DNA of 64,000 nucleotides from an uncultured bacterium (GTDB lineage Bacteria; Actinomycetota; Coriobacteriia; Coriobacteriales; Coriobacteriaceae): assembly GCA_905215385.1 (NCBI GenBank), contig CAJMPY010000002.1, positions 62,001 through 126,000 of the forward strand, in the 5' to 3' direction. Positions 38,353 through 46,611 of this stretch are shown piece after piece. The notes beneath the pieces are model-generated. The model did not search any database, was not told where the DNA came from, and saw nothing but the letters and a program-made list of their open reading frames with translations. The translations under genes were made by a program, and so were the position numbers. Positions within the stretch are counted from its first letter, which is position 1; every line of letters starts with the position of its first letter.

Positions 38353-38570
38353 GTCTCGATCTGTAACAACAAGGGGCCGTTTGGCCTCGCAACTGTTACA
38401 GATCGAGACAGAAGGTTGGCTGCCGCTAAAATATCTCGATCTGTAACATCTAGAGGCCGAAAACCTGTCTACTTGTTACAGATTGAGACAAAGGTTGGAC
38501 GCGGTGCCGAAAGATCTCGATCTGTAACATCTGGCTGCTAAAACCCGGTCTACCTGTTACAGATCTAGAC
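38353..38570. repeat. Array D of 57-bp palindromic units (3 units)
   Basis: Units 38353-38409, 38433-38489 and 38514-38570. Linkers of 23 and 24 nt are themselves alike (GGTTGG ... GCCG ... AAA). Loops show that the first unit is inverted relative to the other two. The rest of the gap to the amidohydrolase has no gene. Confidence 0.92.
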
Positions 38571-38719
38571 ATTTCCCGGATGTCGCTGGGATGGGACTGC
38601 AATGCATTCCGTTCTCCGTGTCTCATCCTTTCTCCGTTAACCGATATGTCCGCAGCAACCCTGCCGCACTGGGTGATAATGGACAAATGTTCAAGTTGCT
38701 CGTGAGGGAGGAGCTCGAT

Positions 38720-40090
38720 ATGGCGTCTGCCGATCGTTCCACGTTGTTTATCAATGCGACCGTCCTGGATGGCTCGGAGCATATGGAGCCGCAACCCGAT
38801 ATGGCCGTGGCCGTTGAGCGCGGTGTCATCACGTGGGTGGGGCCGAGTGCTGTGGCGCAGGCGCCTGCAGGTGCCGAGGTCATCGACCTGGCCGGCGCGT
38901 ACCTCATGCCCGGCCTCATCAATATGCATGTGCACCTGTGCGGCTCGGGCAAGCCTGTCTCGGCCGGCGATGCGGGCGCGCTGATGAAGAAGCTCGATAA
39001 TCCCGTGGGGCGCGCCATCGTGCGCCATATTCTTAAGGGCAGCGCCCAGCAGCAGTTGGCAAGCGGCGTGACCACGGTGCGCGGTGCGGGTGACCCGCTG
39101 TTTGCCGATATTGCCGTGCGCAACGCTATCGACGCCGGCAAGTATCAGGGTCCGCGTCTGGTGGCGCCGGGAACGGGTGTCACGGTGCCGGGCGGTCACG
39201 GTGCGGGGCTGTTCGCGCAGGTCGCCGATACCCCCGATGAGGCGGCCGAACAAGTGCGTGACTTGTATGCGCGCGGTGCCGACGTCATCAAGCTGTTCGT
39301 GACGGGCGGCGTGTTCGACGCGACCGAAGTAGGTGAGCCGGGCGTGCTGCGCATGCCGGTCGAGGTTGCCGCGGCGGCGTGCAAGGCTGCGCACGAGGTG
39401 GGCCTGCCGGTTATGGCTCATGTCGAGAGCACCGAGGGCGTGAAGGCCGCGCTTGAGGCCGGCGTCGATACGATCGAGCACGGTGCCCCGATGACTCCCG
39501 AGATCTTGGAACTGTACCGCGGCGCCGCGGGCACGCAGCTTGAGGGGCGTGCGCCCAGCGTTACCTGCACTATCAGCCCCGCGCTGCCGTTTGTGCTGCT
39601 CGATCCGGAGAAGACCCATTCGACCGACACGCAAAAGAAGAACGGCGACATTGTGTGTTCGGGCATCATCGAGAGCGCCCGTGCCGCACTGGAAGCTGGC
39701 GTTAAGGTGGGCCTGGGCACGGACTCGAGCTGCCCGTTTGTGACGCAGTACGACATGTGGCGTGAGGTTGCCTTTTTTGCCAAGTACGTGGGCGTGAGCA
39801 ACGCCTTTGCGCTGCATACGGCTACGCAGATCAATGCCGAGCTGCTGGGGCTGGGCGGCGAGACCGGTACGATCGAGTGCGGCAAGGCTGCCGATATCTT
39901 GGTAACGCGCAAGAACCCGCTCGATGATCTGTGCGCACTGCGTGAGCCGACGTACGTGATGTGCCGTGGTGATCTGGTGCGCAAACTCAAGGTGAAGCGT
40001 ATTCCCGAGGTGGACGCCGAGCTCGACGCGATTATGGCCATGCCTGCCGAAGCGCTGGCTGAGGAGCTCGCCCGCGACGGTGTGGCGTAG
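38720..40090 (+). CDS. Amidohydrolase-family metal-dependent hydrolase
   Basis: A 456-residue cytosolic hydrolase of the imidazolonepropionase/prolidase-like branch. The metal-binding HVHLCGSG follows AYLMPGLINM (about residues 70-82); further ligands are likely Lys in DVIKLFVTGG, His in VMAHVES and in TIEHGAP, and Asp in LGTDSSCPF. The substrate (cyclic amide, dipeptide or similar) is not readable. Start ATG 38720 follows GGGAGGAG; the frame extends upstream to 38591 but those codons look noncoding. Ends at a strong terminator. Confidence 0.9.
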   Translation: MASADRSTLFINATVLDGSEHMEPQPDMAVAVERGVITWVGPSAVAQAPAGAEVIDLAGAYLMPGLINMHVHLCGSGKPVSAGDAGALMKKLDNPVGRAIVRHILKGSAQQQLASGVTTVRGAGDPLFADIAVRNAIDAGKYQGPRLVAPGTGVTVPGGHGAGLFAQVADTPDEAAEQVRDLYARGADVIKLFVTGGVFDATEVGEPGVLRMPVEVAAAACKAAHEVGLPVMAHVESTEGVKAALEAGVDTIEHGAPMTPEILELYRGAAGTQLEGRAPSVTCTISPALPFVLLDPEKTHSTDTQKKNGDIVCSGIIESARAALEAGVKVGLGTDSSCPFVTQYDMWREVAFFAKYVGVSNAFALHTATQINAELLGLGGETGTIECGKAADILVTRKNPLDDLCALREPTYVMCRGDLVRKLKVKRIPEVDAELDAIMAMPAEALAEELARDGVA

Positions 40091-40123
40091 ATGTGACAAA
40101 GGGGCAGCTCCGTTGCCGCATGC

Positions 40124-40162
40124 AAAAAGCCGAGGTCTCAACACGAGGCCTCGGCTTTTTTA
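40124..40162 (+). terminator. Amidohydrolase terminator
   Basis: Stem AAAAGCCGAGGTCTC / GAGGCCTCGGCTTTT with loop AACAC and T6. It can work on both strands. Confidence 0.9.
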
Positions 40163-40183
40163 TCGAACAAATACTTAAGATTT

Positions 40184-40212
40184 GGGACAAACAAACCTGA
40201 TTAATTTGTCCC
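40184..40212 (-). terminator. Hairpin after the zinc-ribbon gene
   Basis: GGGACAAA / TTTGTCCC with a 13-nt loop containing AAACCTG. It lies 12 nt beyond the minus-strand stop; T run weak. Related in sequence to other GGGACA-type palindromes here. Confidence 0.4.
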
Positions 40213-40223
40213 GCGTGCGGGCG

Positions 40224-40697
40224 CTAGGAGCGGGTTTCCATCTTGGCGTGGCACTTGGGGCAGGTGACGCGGATCTTGCCTTTGCCCTTGGGGACGGAGA
40301 GCATCTGGCCGCAGTTGGGGCACTTGAGGTATGCTGTGGTCTTGCGACCCTTCCACATCTTCTTGGCCGTGCGCTTGGCACGCTCAAAGTCTTCCTTGCT
40401 GGTACCGGCCGTGCGCGAGGCGTTGGCAGCCGCGGTGCCGCTACCCAAGCTCGCTACGAACTTGCCCAGGCCGGGGACGTTAGCGGTCGCGGCGACAAAG
40501 GCCGCGTTTTCCTTGCGACGTGCATCGATATTTTTGGACAGGCCGCGCAGCACGCCAATCACGATTACGGCGATGGCAATCCAGCTGAGCCACTGGATAT
40601 GGGCTATCGATCCGATCATCGCGATGACGATGCCGACAAAGCCCATAACGATGGTGAGCTCATCGGCGCCATTGCGGCCCTTCATAAAGTCATTCAT
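40224..40697 (-). CDS. Small membrane protein with C-terminal zinc ribbon
   Basis: A 157-residue protein. Two adjacent hydrophobic segments (about residues 13-50: ELTIVMGFVGIVIAMIGSIA and WLSWIAIAVIVIGVLRGL) anchor it; a basic linker follows (ERAKRTAKKMWKGRK), and a zinc ribbon closes it (YLKCPNCGQMLSVPKGKGKI, then VTCPKCHAKMETRS). Related proteins are common and mostly uncharacterised. The ribbon should face the cytoplasm. Start ATG 40697 follows AAAGG; the frame upstream is not needed. Confidence 0.85.
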   Translation of the reverse strand: MNDFMKGRNGADELTIVMGFVGIVIAMIGSIAHIQWLSWIAIAVIVIGVLRGLSKNIDARRKENAAFVAATANVPGLGKFVASLGSGTAAANASRTAGTSKEDFERAKRTAKKMWKGRKTTAYLKCPNCGQMLSVPKGKGKIRVTCPKCHAKMETRS

Positions 40698-40752
40698 GCA
40701 AATTGCCTTTCGTTCGATATGCTGCACGCCTTTATACCCGATTTAGAGCAAG

Positions 40753-40799
40753 GGGGACAGGTCAATCTGCACCAAGGTGGTGCAAACATACCTGTCCCC
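40753..40799. repeat. 47-bp palindromic element
   Basis: Arms GGGGACAGGT (40753-40762) and ACCTGTCCCC (40790-40799), with a second palindrome TGCACCA-A-GGTGGTGCA at the centre. A related partial sequence follows to 40840. It separates the zinc-ribbon gene from csoR. Confidence 0.8.
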
Positions 40800-40844
40800 G
40801 ATACACCAAGAAGGTGCAAAGCAGTCCGTCCCCAATGTCCCCAA

Positions 40845-41117
40845 TTACTTGGAGAGCTTGTCGACGACGCGTTCGATCTCGGCGAGCTTGGCGGCTTTGA
40901 GGTCTTCGTCGCCCGATTCGATTGCCGAAGTCACGCAGCCCTCGATATGCGCCTTGAGCACGTCGGCGTTAATGCGCGCGAGGAGCGCCTGTGTGGCCAT
41001 GAGCTGCGTGGAGATATCGACGCAATAGCGGTCCTCATCGACCATCCGCAAGATGCCGTCGATCTGGCCGCGTGCCGTCTTGAGCATGCGGGTCACCGAT
41101 TTGTGGTCTGCCATCAT
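40845..41117 (-). CDS. csoR: Copper-sensing repressor, CsoR family
   Basis: A 90-residue all-helical repressor. The family signature RMLKTARGQIDGILRMVDED is present, and the copper-binding Cys-His-Cys triad appears as YCVDIS and KAHIEGC. In the absence of Cu(I), CsoR represses the copper export genes. The start is ATG 41117 (a second ATG follows at once). It is the last gene of the minus-strand run copA - chaperone - csoR. Residues match the copper branch rather than the nickel or formaldehyde branches. Confidence 0.93.
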   Translation of the reverse strand: MMADHKSVTRMLKTARGQIDGILRMVDEDRYCVDISTQLMATQALLARINADVLKAHIEGCVTSAIESGDEDLKAAKLAEIERVVDKLSK

Positions 41118-41155
41118 GGCGGGTCCTCGTTTCTGGTCGGGGTGCGCGTGGGTCG

Positions 41156-41377
41156 TTACGCGGCGGTTACGGACAGGGCGTGGAACTTCTCGCCGGCGCC
41201 CTCGACAGCGGCGGCGAGCTGCTCGGCGGTCACGGTGTCGGCGCACTCCACCTGGACGGTCTGAGTCTCGTGATCGGCGTCGGCGTCGGTCACGCCGGCC
41301 ACGTTGAGCAACGCCGTCTCGACGGTGGCGTCGCAGTGGCCGCACATAAGGCCCGAAGTCTTAATCGTGTAACGCAT
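41156..41377 (-). CDS. Copper chaperone (heavy-metal-associated domain)
   Basis: A 73-residue HMA protein with the metal site GLMCGHCDATVE (CxxC at about residues 12-15) and the ferredoxin-like beta-alpha-beta pattern. It should shuttle Cu(I) to the P-type ATPase encoded upstream. Start ATG 41377 follows GAGAGGAA. An in-frame extension upstream runs through the palindromic element at 41414-41485 and is not taken as part of the gene. Confidence 0.92.
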   Translation of the reverse strand: MRYTIKTSGLMCGHCDATVETALLNVAGVTDADADHETQTVQVECADTVTAEQLAAAVEGAGEKFHALSVTAA

Positions 41378-41413
41378 TGGTATTCCTCTCTGTTGTGTCG
41401 GCTTTCCCGGGCA

Positions 41414-41485
41414 CCCGACCTTGACCTTCAAGCCGTCGCTCGCGTACCAAAGTACGCGTCGCTCCTCTTTCAGGTCAATCTCGGG
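41414..41485. repeat. 72-bp imperfect palindrome between copA and the chaperone gene
   Basis: Outer arms CCCGACCTTGACCT and AGGTCAATCTCGGG match at 12 of 14 positions; the centre is GCGTAC-CAAA-GTACGC. Read on the minus strand it also gives an open frame (LKEERRVLWYASDGLKVKVG). It may process or attenuate the copA-chaperone mRNA. Confidence 0.65.
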
Positions 41486-41524
41486 CACCTGGAAAACCCG
41501 TTCTAAATGGACTTAATGGTGAGC

Positions 41525-43864
41525 CTATTTTGCCACTTTAGGCTTAAAGGATTTCAGGCGCAGAGCGTTGGACACAACGCAGACACTCGACAGGCTCATC
41601 GCGGCGGCGCCAAACATCGGCGAGAGCTGCCACCCGGTGAGCGGGAAGAACACGCCCGCCGCCAGCGGAATGCCGATGCCGTTGTAGAACAGCGCCCAGA
41701 ACAGGTCCTGCTTGATGTTGCGGATTGTGGCACGTGACAGCTCGATGGCACGGGCGACGTCCATGAGATCGCTGCGCATGAGTACCACGTCGGCGCCCTC
41801 CTTGGCGATGTCGGCGCCGGTGCCGATCGCAAGGCCCACGTCGGCGCGCGCCAGGGCGGGGGAGTCGTTGATGCCGTCGCCCACCATGGCGACCTTGCTG
41901 CCCGCATCCTGCAGCCCGCGCACGTGGCGCTCCTTGTCGGCGGGGAGGACGTCGGCGATGACCTGCTCGCTGCTCAGCCCCACGCGGCGGGCGATGGCCT
42001 CGGCCGTCACGCGGTTGTCGCCGGTGAGCATGCGCACGTCGACGCCGAGCTTGCGGAGCGCGGCGATGGCCTCGGCGCTCGTCTCTTTGACCTCGTCAGC
42101 CACGGCGATGGTGCCGACAAGCTCGCCGTTCTTGGCAAAGAACAGCGGCGTCTTGCCTTCGGCGGCAAATTGCTCGGCAAGACCCGCGGGCACGGTAACG
42201 CCCAACTCGTCCATCAGGCGCACGTTGCCGGCTGCGATGACATTCTGCCCCTCGCGTGCCGTAACGCCTCGTCCGGGCACGGCGGCAAAGTCCTCGACCA
42301 TGCGCGCGACAATTCCGCGCGCCTCGCACTCGGCCATAATCGCCTCTGCCAGCGGGTGCTCGCTCGAGCGCTCCAGCGCGGCGGCCAGCTTGAGCAGCGC
42401 CTTTTCGCTCATGGCGGGCGAGCCGTCAGCGCGCGTGGCTACCACGATATCGGTCACGGCAGGCTTGCCGCGGGTGACGGTGCCCGTCTTATCGAGCACC
42501 ACGGTGCCCACGCTGCGCAGGTTCTCCAGCGCCTCGGCGCTCTTGAACAGAATGCCCATCTCGGCGCCCTTGCCGGTGCCAACCATAATGGCGACGGGCG
42601 TGGCCAGGCCCAGCGCGCACGGACAACTGATCACCAGCACAGCCACGGCGGAGGTAAGTGCTTCGTTGATGCTTCCGGTCAGCACCATCCACGCCACAAA
42701 AGTTACGGCAGAGATTACAAACACCACGGGCACAAACACGCCGGCGACCTTATCGGCCATGCGGGCGATGGGCGCCTTGGTGGCGTTGGCGTCCTCGACG
42801 AGCTGGATAATCTTGGCGAGCGACGTGTCGGCGCCCACACGCGTGGCGCGGAAGGTAAACGAACCGGTACGGTTGACGGTGGCGGCGCTGACGGTGTCGC
42901 CGGCGACCTTTTCCACGGGGATGGACTCGCCGGTGAGCGCACTCTCGTCCACGGCCGAGCTGCCCTCGAGCACCACGCCGTCAACGGGGATGGACTCTCC
43001 AGGGCGCACGCGCAGGACCTGGCCGGGAAGGATACTGTCGACGTCGACGGTGGTTTCGGTGCCGTCGTCGGCAACGACGGTCGCAGTCTTGGGTGCCAAG
43101 TCGATGAGCGCCTCGATGGCGCCGCCGGTCTTGGACTTGCTGCGCGTCTCGAGGTATTTGCCCACGGTGACGAGCGACAGAATCGTGCCCGCGCTCTCAA
43201 AATAGAGGTTGTCCATGCCCGTCATCATGGCCTCGTGCACCTGACCTGCGGCTAGCTGGTCGGCCATGATGAACATGGCGTAGAGCGACCAGGCAATGGA
43301 AGCGGTGGCGCCGACGGCGATGAGGGCGTCCATGGTGGGCGCGCCGTGCACGAGCGACTTGAAGCCGTTGATAAAGTACGCGTCGTTGACGTAGACGATG
43401 GGGATGAGCAAGACGAGCTCGGTGAGGGCGAGCGTCATGCTGTGGGTGTGGTCGGTGAAGACGCCGGGCAGTGGCCAACCGAGCATGTGCCCCATGCCTA
43501 TGTAGAACAGCGGGATGAGGAAGACGATTGAGACGATGAGGCGGGTGCGCATGGCAGAGGCGGCGGCCTCCAACTTTTTGGTCGGCGACTCCATATGGGC
43601 GGCGCCGGACCTGGCTTGCGTACTGCCGCTTTGGGCGGCGTCGGTGCCCGTGCTGACGGGTGAGGCCGAGTAGCCAGCGCGGTCGACGGCGGTGCAGATA
43701 TCGTCGGGGGAGACCTGCGCAGGGTCGTAGTCCACCAGCATAGAGCCGGCGAGCAGATTGACCGCGACGCTCTCGACGCCGTCGAGCTTGCTCACGGCGC
43801 GGTCTACGTGCGCCTGGCAGGCGGCGCACGTCATGCCACCCACATCGAATTTATCTTGAGCCAT
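41525..43864 (-). CDS. copA: Copper-exporting P1B-type ATPase
   Basis: A 779-residue membrane pump. One N-terminal HMA domain (GGMTCAACQAHVD, about residues 8-70), eight helices, the transport motif SCPCALGLATPVA, TGES actuator loop (ALTGESIPVEK), phosphorylation site DKTGTVTRGKP, HP motif (SSEHPLAEAI) and hinge GDGINDSPALA. CPC plus the HMA type indicate Cu(I) export. Start ATG 43864 follows AAAGGAG. First gene of the copper operon, with a likely CsoR operator at 43923. A Ser/Thr/Ala linker lies after the HMA domain. Confidence 0.96.
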   Translation of the reverse strand: MAQDKFDVGGMTCAACQAHVDRAVSKLDGVESVAVNLLAGSMLVDYDPAQVSPDDICTAVDRAGYSASPVSTGTDAAQSGSTQARSGAAHMESPTKKLEAAASAMRTRLIVSIVFLIPLFYIGMGHMLGWPLPGVFTDHTHSMTLALTELVLLIPIVYVNDAYFINGFKSLVHGAPTMDALIAVGATASIAWSLYAMFIMADQLAAGQVHEAMMTGMDNLYFESAGTILSLVTVGKYLETRSKSKTGGAIEALIDLAPKTATVVADDGTETTVDVDSILPGQVLRVRPGESIPVDGVVLEGSSAVDESALTGESIPVEKVAGDTVSAATVNRTGSFTFRATRVGADTSLAKIIQLVEDANATKAPIARMADKVAGVFVPVVFVISAVTFVAWMVLTGSINEALTSAVAVLVISCPCALGLATPVAIMVGTGKGAEMGILFKSAEALENLRSVGTVVLDKTGTVTRGKPAVTDIVVATRADGSPAMSEKALLKLAAALERSSEHPLAEAIMAECEARGIVARMVEDFAAVPGRGVTAREGQNVIAAGNVRLMDELGVTVPAGLAEQFAAEGKTPLFFAKNGELVGTIAVADEVKETSAEAIAALRKLGVDVRMLTGDNRVTAEAIARRVGLSSEQVIADVLPADKERHVRGLQDAGSKVAMVGDGINDSPALARADVGLAIGTGADIAKEGADVVLMRSDLMDVARAIELSRATIRNIKQDLFWALFYNGIGIPLAAGVFFPLTGWQLSPMFGAAAMSLSSVCVVSNALRLKSFKPKVAK

Positions 43865-43911
43865 GGCTTCTCCTTTCTGTAGTTTAGTGTTGGAATTGTT
43901 AACCAACTGAT

Positions 43912-43943
43912 ACTATACACCCATACCCCCTGGGGGTGTCTAG
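43912..43943 (-). promoter_or_regulatory. copA promoter with embedded CsoR-type operator
   Basis: On the minus strand TAGACA and TATAGT are separated by 19 bp containing CCCCCAGGGGG within ACCCCC-A-GGGGGT (43925-43937). G/C-rich palindromes flanked by TA-rich ends are the known form of CsoR operators, and csoR is encoded in this operon, so autoregulation is likely. Confidence 0.7.
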
Positions 43944-44015
43944 TAATAGTTGGAATGTATGACTTTTCATTACAGATGAGGGTGGCTGCCCAATCGGTGG
44001 CCGTCTCTGCCAAAC

Positions 44016-44313
44016 GTCTCGATCTGTAACAACTAGACCCCGTTTTACCGAGTATTTGTTACAGATCAAGACAAACAGTTGGCAGAAAACTCAATGTCTC
44101 AATCTGTAACATCTAGCAGCAAATATGACCTCTAACTGTTACAGATCGAGACAGACCGCCCGCGGCCAACTCAAATGTCTTGATCTGTAACATCAAGAGA
44201 GGTTTTTGACCCCTAACTGTTACAGATTGAGATGTTGTCTCGCGGGGCTGGGGTTTGTCTCGTTCTGTAACATCTAGACCTGTATCTGCCGAGCTAATGT
44301 TACAGATCGAGAC
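44016..44313. repeat. Array E of 57-bp palindromic units (4 units)
   Basis: Units 44016-44072, 44096-44152, 44177-44233 and 44257-44313; starts are 80, 81 and 80 bp apart. All four loops are exactly 27 nt. It is the longest array. It lies between the copA promoter and the end of the kinase gene, both minus strand; nothing else is seen in this gap apart from the promoter. Confidence 0.93.
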
Positions 44314-44355
44314 AATTGCCGGGGAGGGGTTCCGTCACGGCAAGACGCCCGCCGC

Positions 44356-46440
44356 CTAGATGCAGAATCCGGGAATCACGCAGGTTCGCTTATCGGGCTT
44401 GCTTGCAGGCGTGGCGTAATTAAAGACATCGCCGTCGTCGCCCACGCGGTTCATATAGAGCGTGCCCTCGTTCTCCGACGTGTCGGGGCTCGCCGTACGC
44501 TCCCACCAACAGACATCCTTGCCCTTCCACTGGCGAACCATCATACTGTTCGTGGTAAAGGGGCTCACCTTAAGCTCGCGGAACAGCTGGTACTCCTTGC
44601 CCTCGCCGTTGTAGATGCCGGATAGGTAATGGCAGTCCTCGCTAAAGTCCTTGGGCGCCTGTCCGCCGCAGAGCTCGACCATGGCGGGCAGCCAAAGGGT
44701 CGCGGGCAGCTCGCTCAGGCACGAAGTGCTTTTGGTGGCGCCGACGTTGTTCGAGATCTTCTTGACCGGACTGATAACCGATTGCAGTTCCTTGGGAAGC
44801 AGCTTAATGCCGTCCTCATCGAGCCATGTGCGCAGCTCGCAGTCTTCCCAGCCACCGTTGAGCGGGTACTCTGAGGCATCGCGCTCGGCAATACCTGCGT
44901 CAAAGATAAATGACAGACCGGCCTTGCCGTTGGTATCCGCCAGGTCGTCGTGAAGAATGCCCACGAGTTGCGCCCCGACCTCCAGCCCGTTGGCGAGCTT
45001 CACACGCTTGGTGCACGGATAGGGGATATGCCCATCAGCGTCGAGCAGGTGGTAGCGCTTGGCAATCTCGCGTGCCTCGCTACGGGTCTCGGCGGCCTTA
45101 ATCTTGAGCGAAATCTCTTGCAGCTGATCCCAGGTGTAGTCGTCAAGCGTACCGCGGATGCCGTCCAGGTAGTCGGGGATGCCGAAGCCATGGGTTGCGG
45201 CTCCGATAACGCCGAGCCCCGCAACGGCTGCGACAACGCCACCGATAATAAAGCGGCGGCGGGTCATGGCATCGTGCCGGGCCTGCTCCAGAATCTCTCG
45301 CGCTCGCTCGCCGGCGACGTCGACCTTAAGGTGCGTGCCGGAATCGATATCAATTGCAGCCTCGTCTCCTGTGCCTTCGCGGCCCTCGGATTCGGCGTCG
45401 GTGAGGTATGCCGAGAGCACCTCGAGCATCTGCTGCTCGGTAGGGCGATCGCCCTGTTCGACCGAGATGCCTTTCATGATGATCTGGACAAGCGCTTCAT
45501 CGCCCTCGCAGCGCGGCTCGAGCGGTGCCGGCTTGGTCTTGGTCTTTACGAGATAGAACGAGCCGGTTGCAGCGGCGTCCGTCGACTCAAAGTCAAACGG
45601 TTTGCGACCGCTGTAGAGCTGGTACAGAATGCTCGAAAGCGCATAGACGTCGATTGCCGGCGAACGGCGAAGGGCCGCGATTCCTTCGATATCCTGCGTG
45701 AGCATCTCGGGCGCGGCGTATGCGGGCGTGGCAAAGCGCCAGATGTCGGCGCGCCGGGTGATCGTGTCGTCGCCGAGGGCCATGGTCGCGGAGCCCATGT
45801 CGATGAGGCAGGGGTCAAAGGAGCAATCGGCAATCTGTTGCTCGAGCGTTCGACTGGTGGTGCGGAACATGATATTGGCGGGCGACAGGTCGCGATGGAC
45901 GACCGGATTTACGAGTCCCTGGGTCATCAGGAGTGCACGAAGCGCGGCGTTTCCGACGGCGGCGACCATCTGGGTGGTTAGCCCGCCCGAGGCATCGTGC
46001 GGAAGCAGGGGCAGCGCCTGCTTGAGCGACGTGCCCTCGACCCACTCCATGAGGATGAGCGGGTCGTCCTCGCACGATCCATAGCCATAGACGCGCGGAA
46101 ATCCGCGCAGGTGCGAGACGGTACACAGATGACGGTACTCCTCGAACAGCGCGGCGGTGCTGGCCAGGTGCGCGGCCGATTGCTCGGCGGAGCGGTCGGG
46201 TGTCTGGCCGGAAAGGATGGCGTTGTCCTTGAGCAGCTTGACGGCAAAGACCTCGCCGCTCGTGTTGGTCGCGCGAAGCACGTGTCCGATATTGCCGTCG
46301 TCGCGGTATGCCGTCTGAAGAATTAGCGTCATAAACCGGCGCTTGGCATCGTCCTCGGCGCTGGGGTCGACCGCCACGGCGGTATCGAACGTGTCGAGAC
46401 GGATGAGTTTGTCGCCATAGGCGCTGTCGGTAGTATCCAT
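44356..46440 (-). CDS. Membrane Ser/Thr protein kinase with C-terminal DUF6273-like domain
   Basis: A 694-residue protein. The Hanks-type kinase (about residues 40-345) has the ATP Lys in VFAVKLL, catalytic loop VVHRDLSPANIMF, metal loop LIDMGSA (DMG instead of DFG) and APE as YAAPEML. A transmembrane helix (about 395-418, RRRFIIGGVVAAVAGLGVIG) follows a basic stop. Outside, residues about 430-694 resemble a DUF6273 domain (GGWEDCELRTWLDEDGIKLL, ending CVIPGFCI with a Cys pair). It may sense an external signal. An FHA gene lies 171 bp upstream on the same strand, a natural phospho-Thr partner. Confidence 0.85.
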   Translation of the reverse strand: MDTTDSAYGDKLIRLDTFDTAVAVDPSAEDDAKRRFMTLILQTAYRDDGNIGHVLRATNTSGEVFAVKLLKDNAILSGQTPDRSAEQSAAHLASTAALFEEYRHLCTVSHLRGFPRVYGYGSCEDDPLILMEWVEGTSLKQALPLLPHDASGGLTTQMVAAVGNAALRALLMTQGLVNPVVHRDLSPANIMFRTTSRTLEQQIADCSFDPCLIDMGSATMALGDDTITRRADIWRFATPAYAAPEMLTQDIEGIAALRRSPAIDVYALSSILYQLYSGRKPFDFESTDAAATGSFYLVKTKTKPAPLEPRCEGDEALVQIIMKGISVEQGDRPTEQQMLEVLSAYLTDAESEGREGTGDEAAIDIDSGTHLKVDVAGERAREILEQARHDAMTRRRFIIGGVVAAVAGLGVIGAATHGFGIPDYLDGIRGTLDDYTWDQLQEISLKIKAAETRSEAREIAKRYHLLDADGHIPYPCTKRVKLANGLEVGAQLVGILHDDLADTNGKAGLSFIFDAGIAERDASEYPLNGGWEDCELRTWLDEDGIKLLPKELQSVISPVKKISNNVGATKSTSCLSELPATLWLPAMVELCGGQAPKDFSEDCHYLSGIYNGEGKEYQLFRELKVSPFTTNSMMVRQWKGKDVCWWERTASPDTSENEGTLYMNRVGDDGDVFNYATPASKPDKRTCVIPGFCI

Positions 46441-46611
46441 GGCGTTCCTTTGTCTGGCATGGGTTGTCGCACGTGTACGTGAACAGTTCGGTTATCGGTA
46501 AAGTACCATAATAGCCGCACTGCTCACGTATGCCGCTGAGCATTGTCGTTTACGACGTAGAAGGTAGCAGACGAAAGACGGGCGATGACCGTCTTTCGAT
46601 CACCGCCCGCG

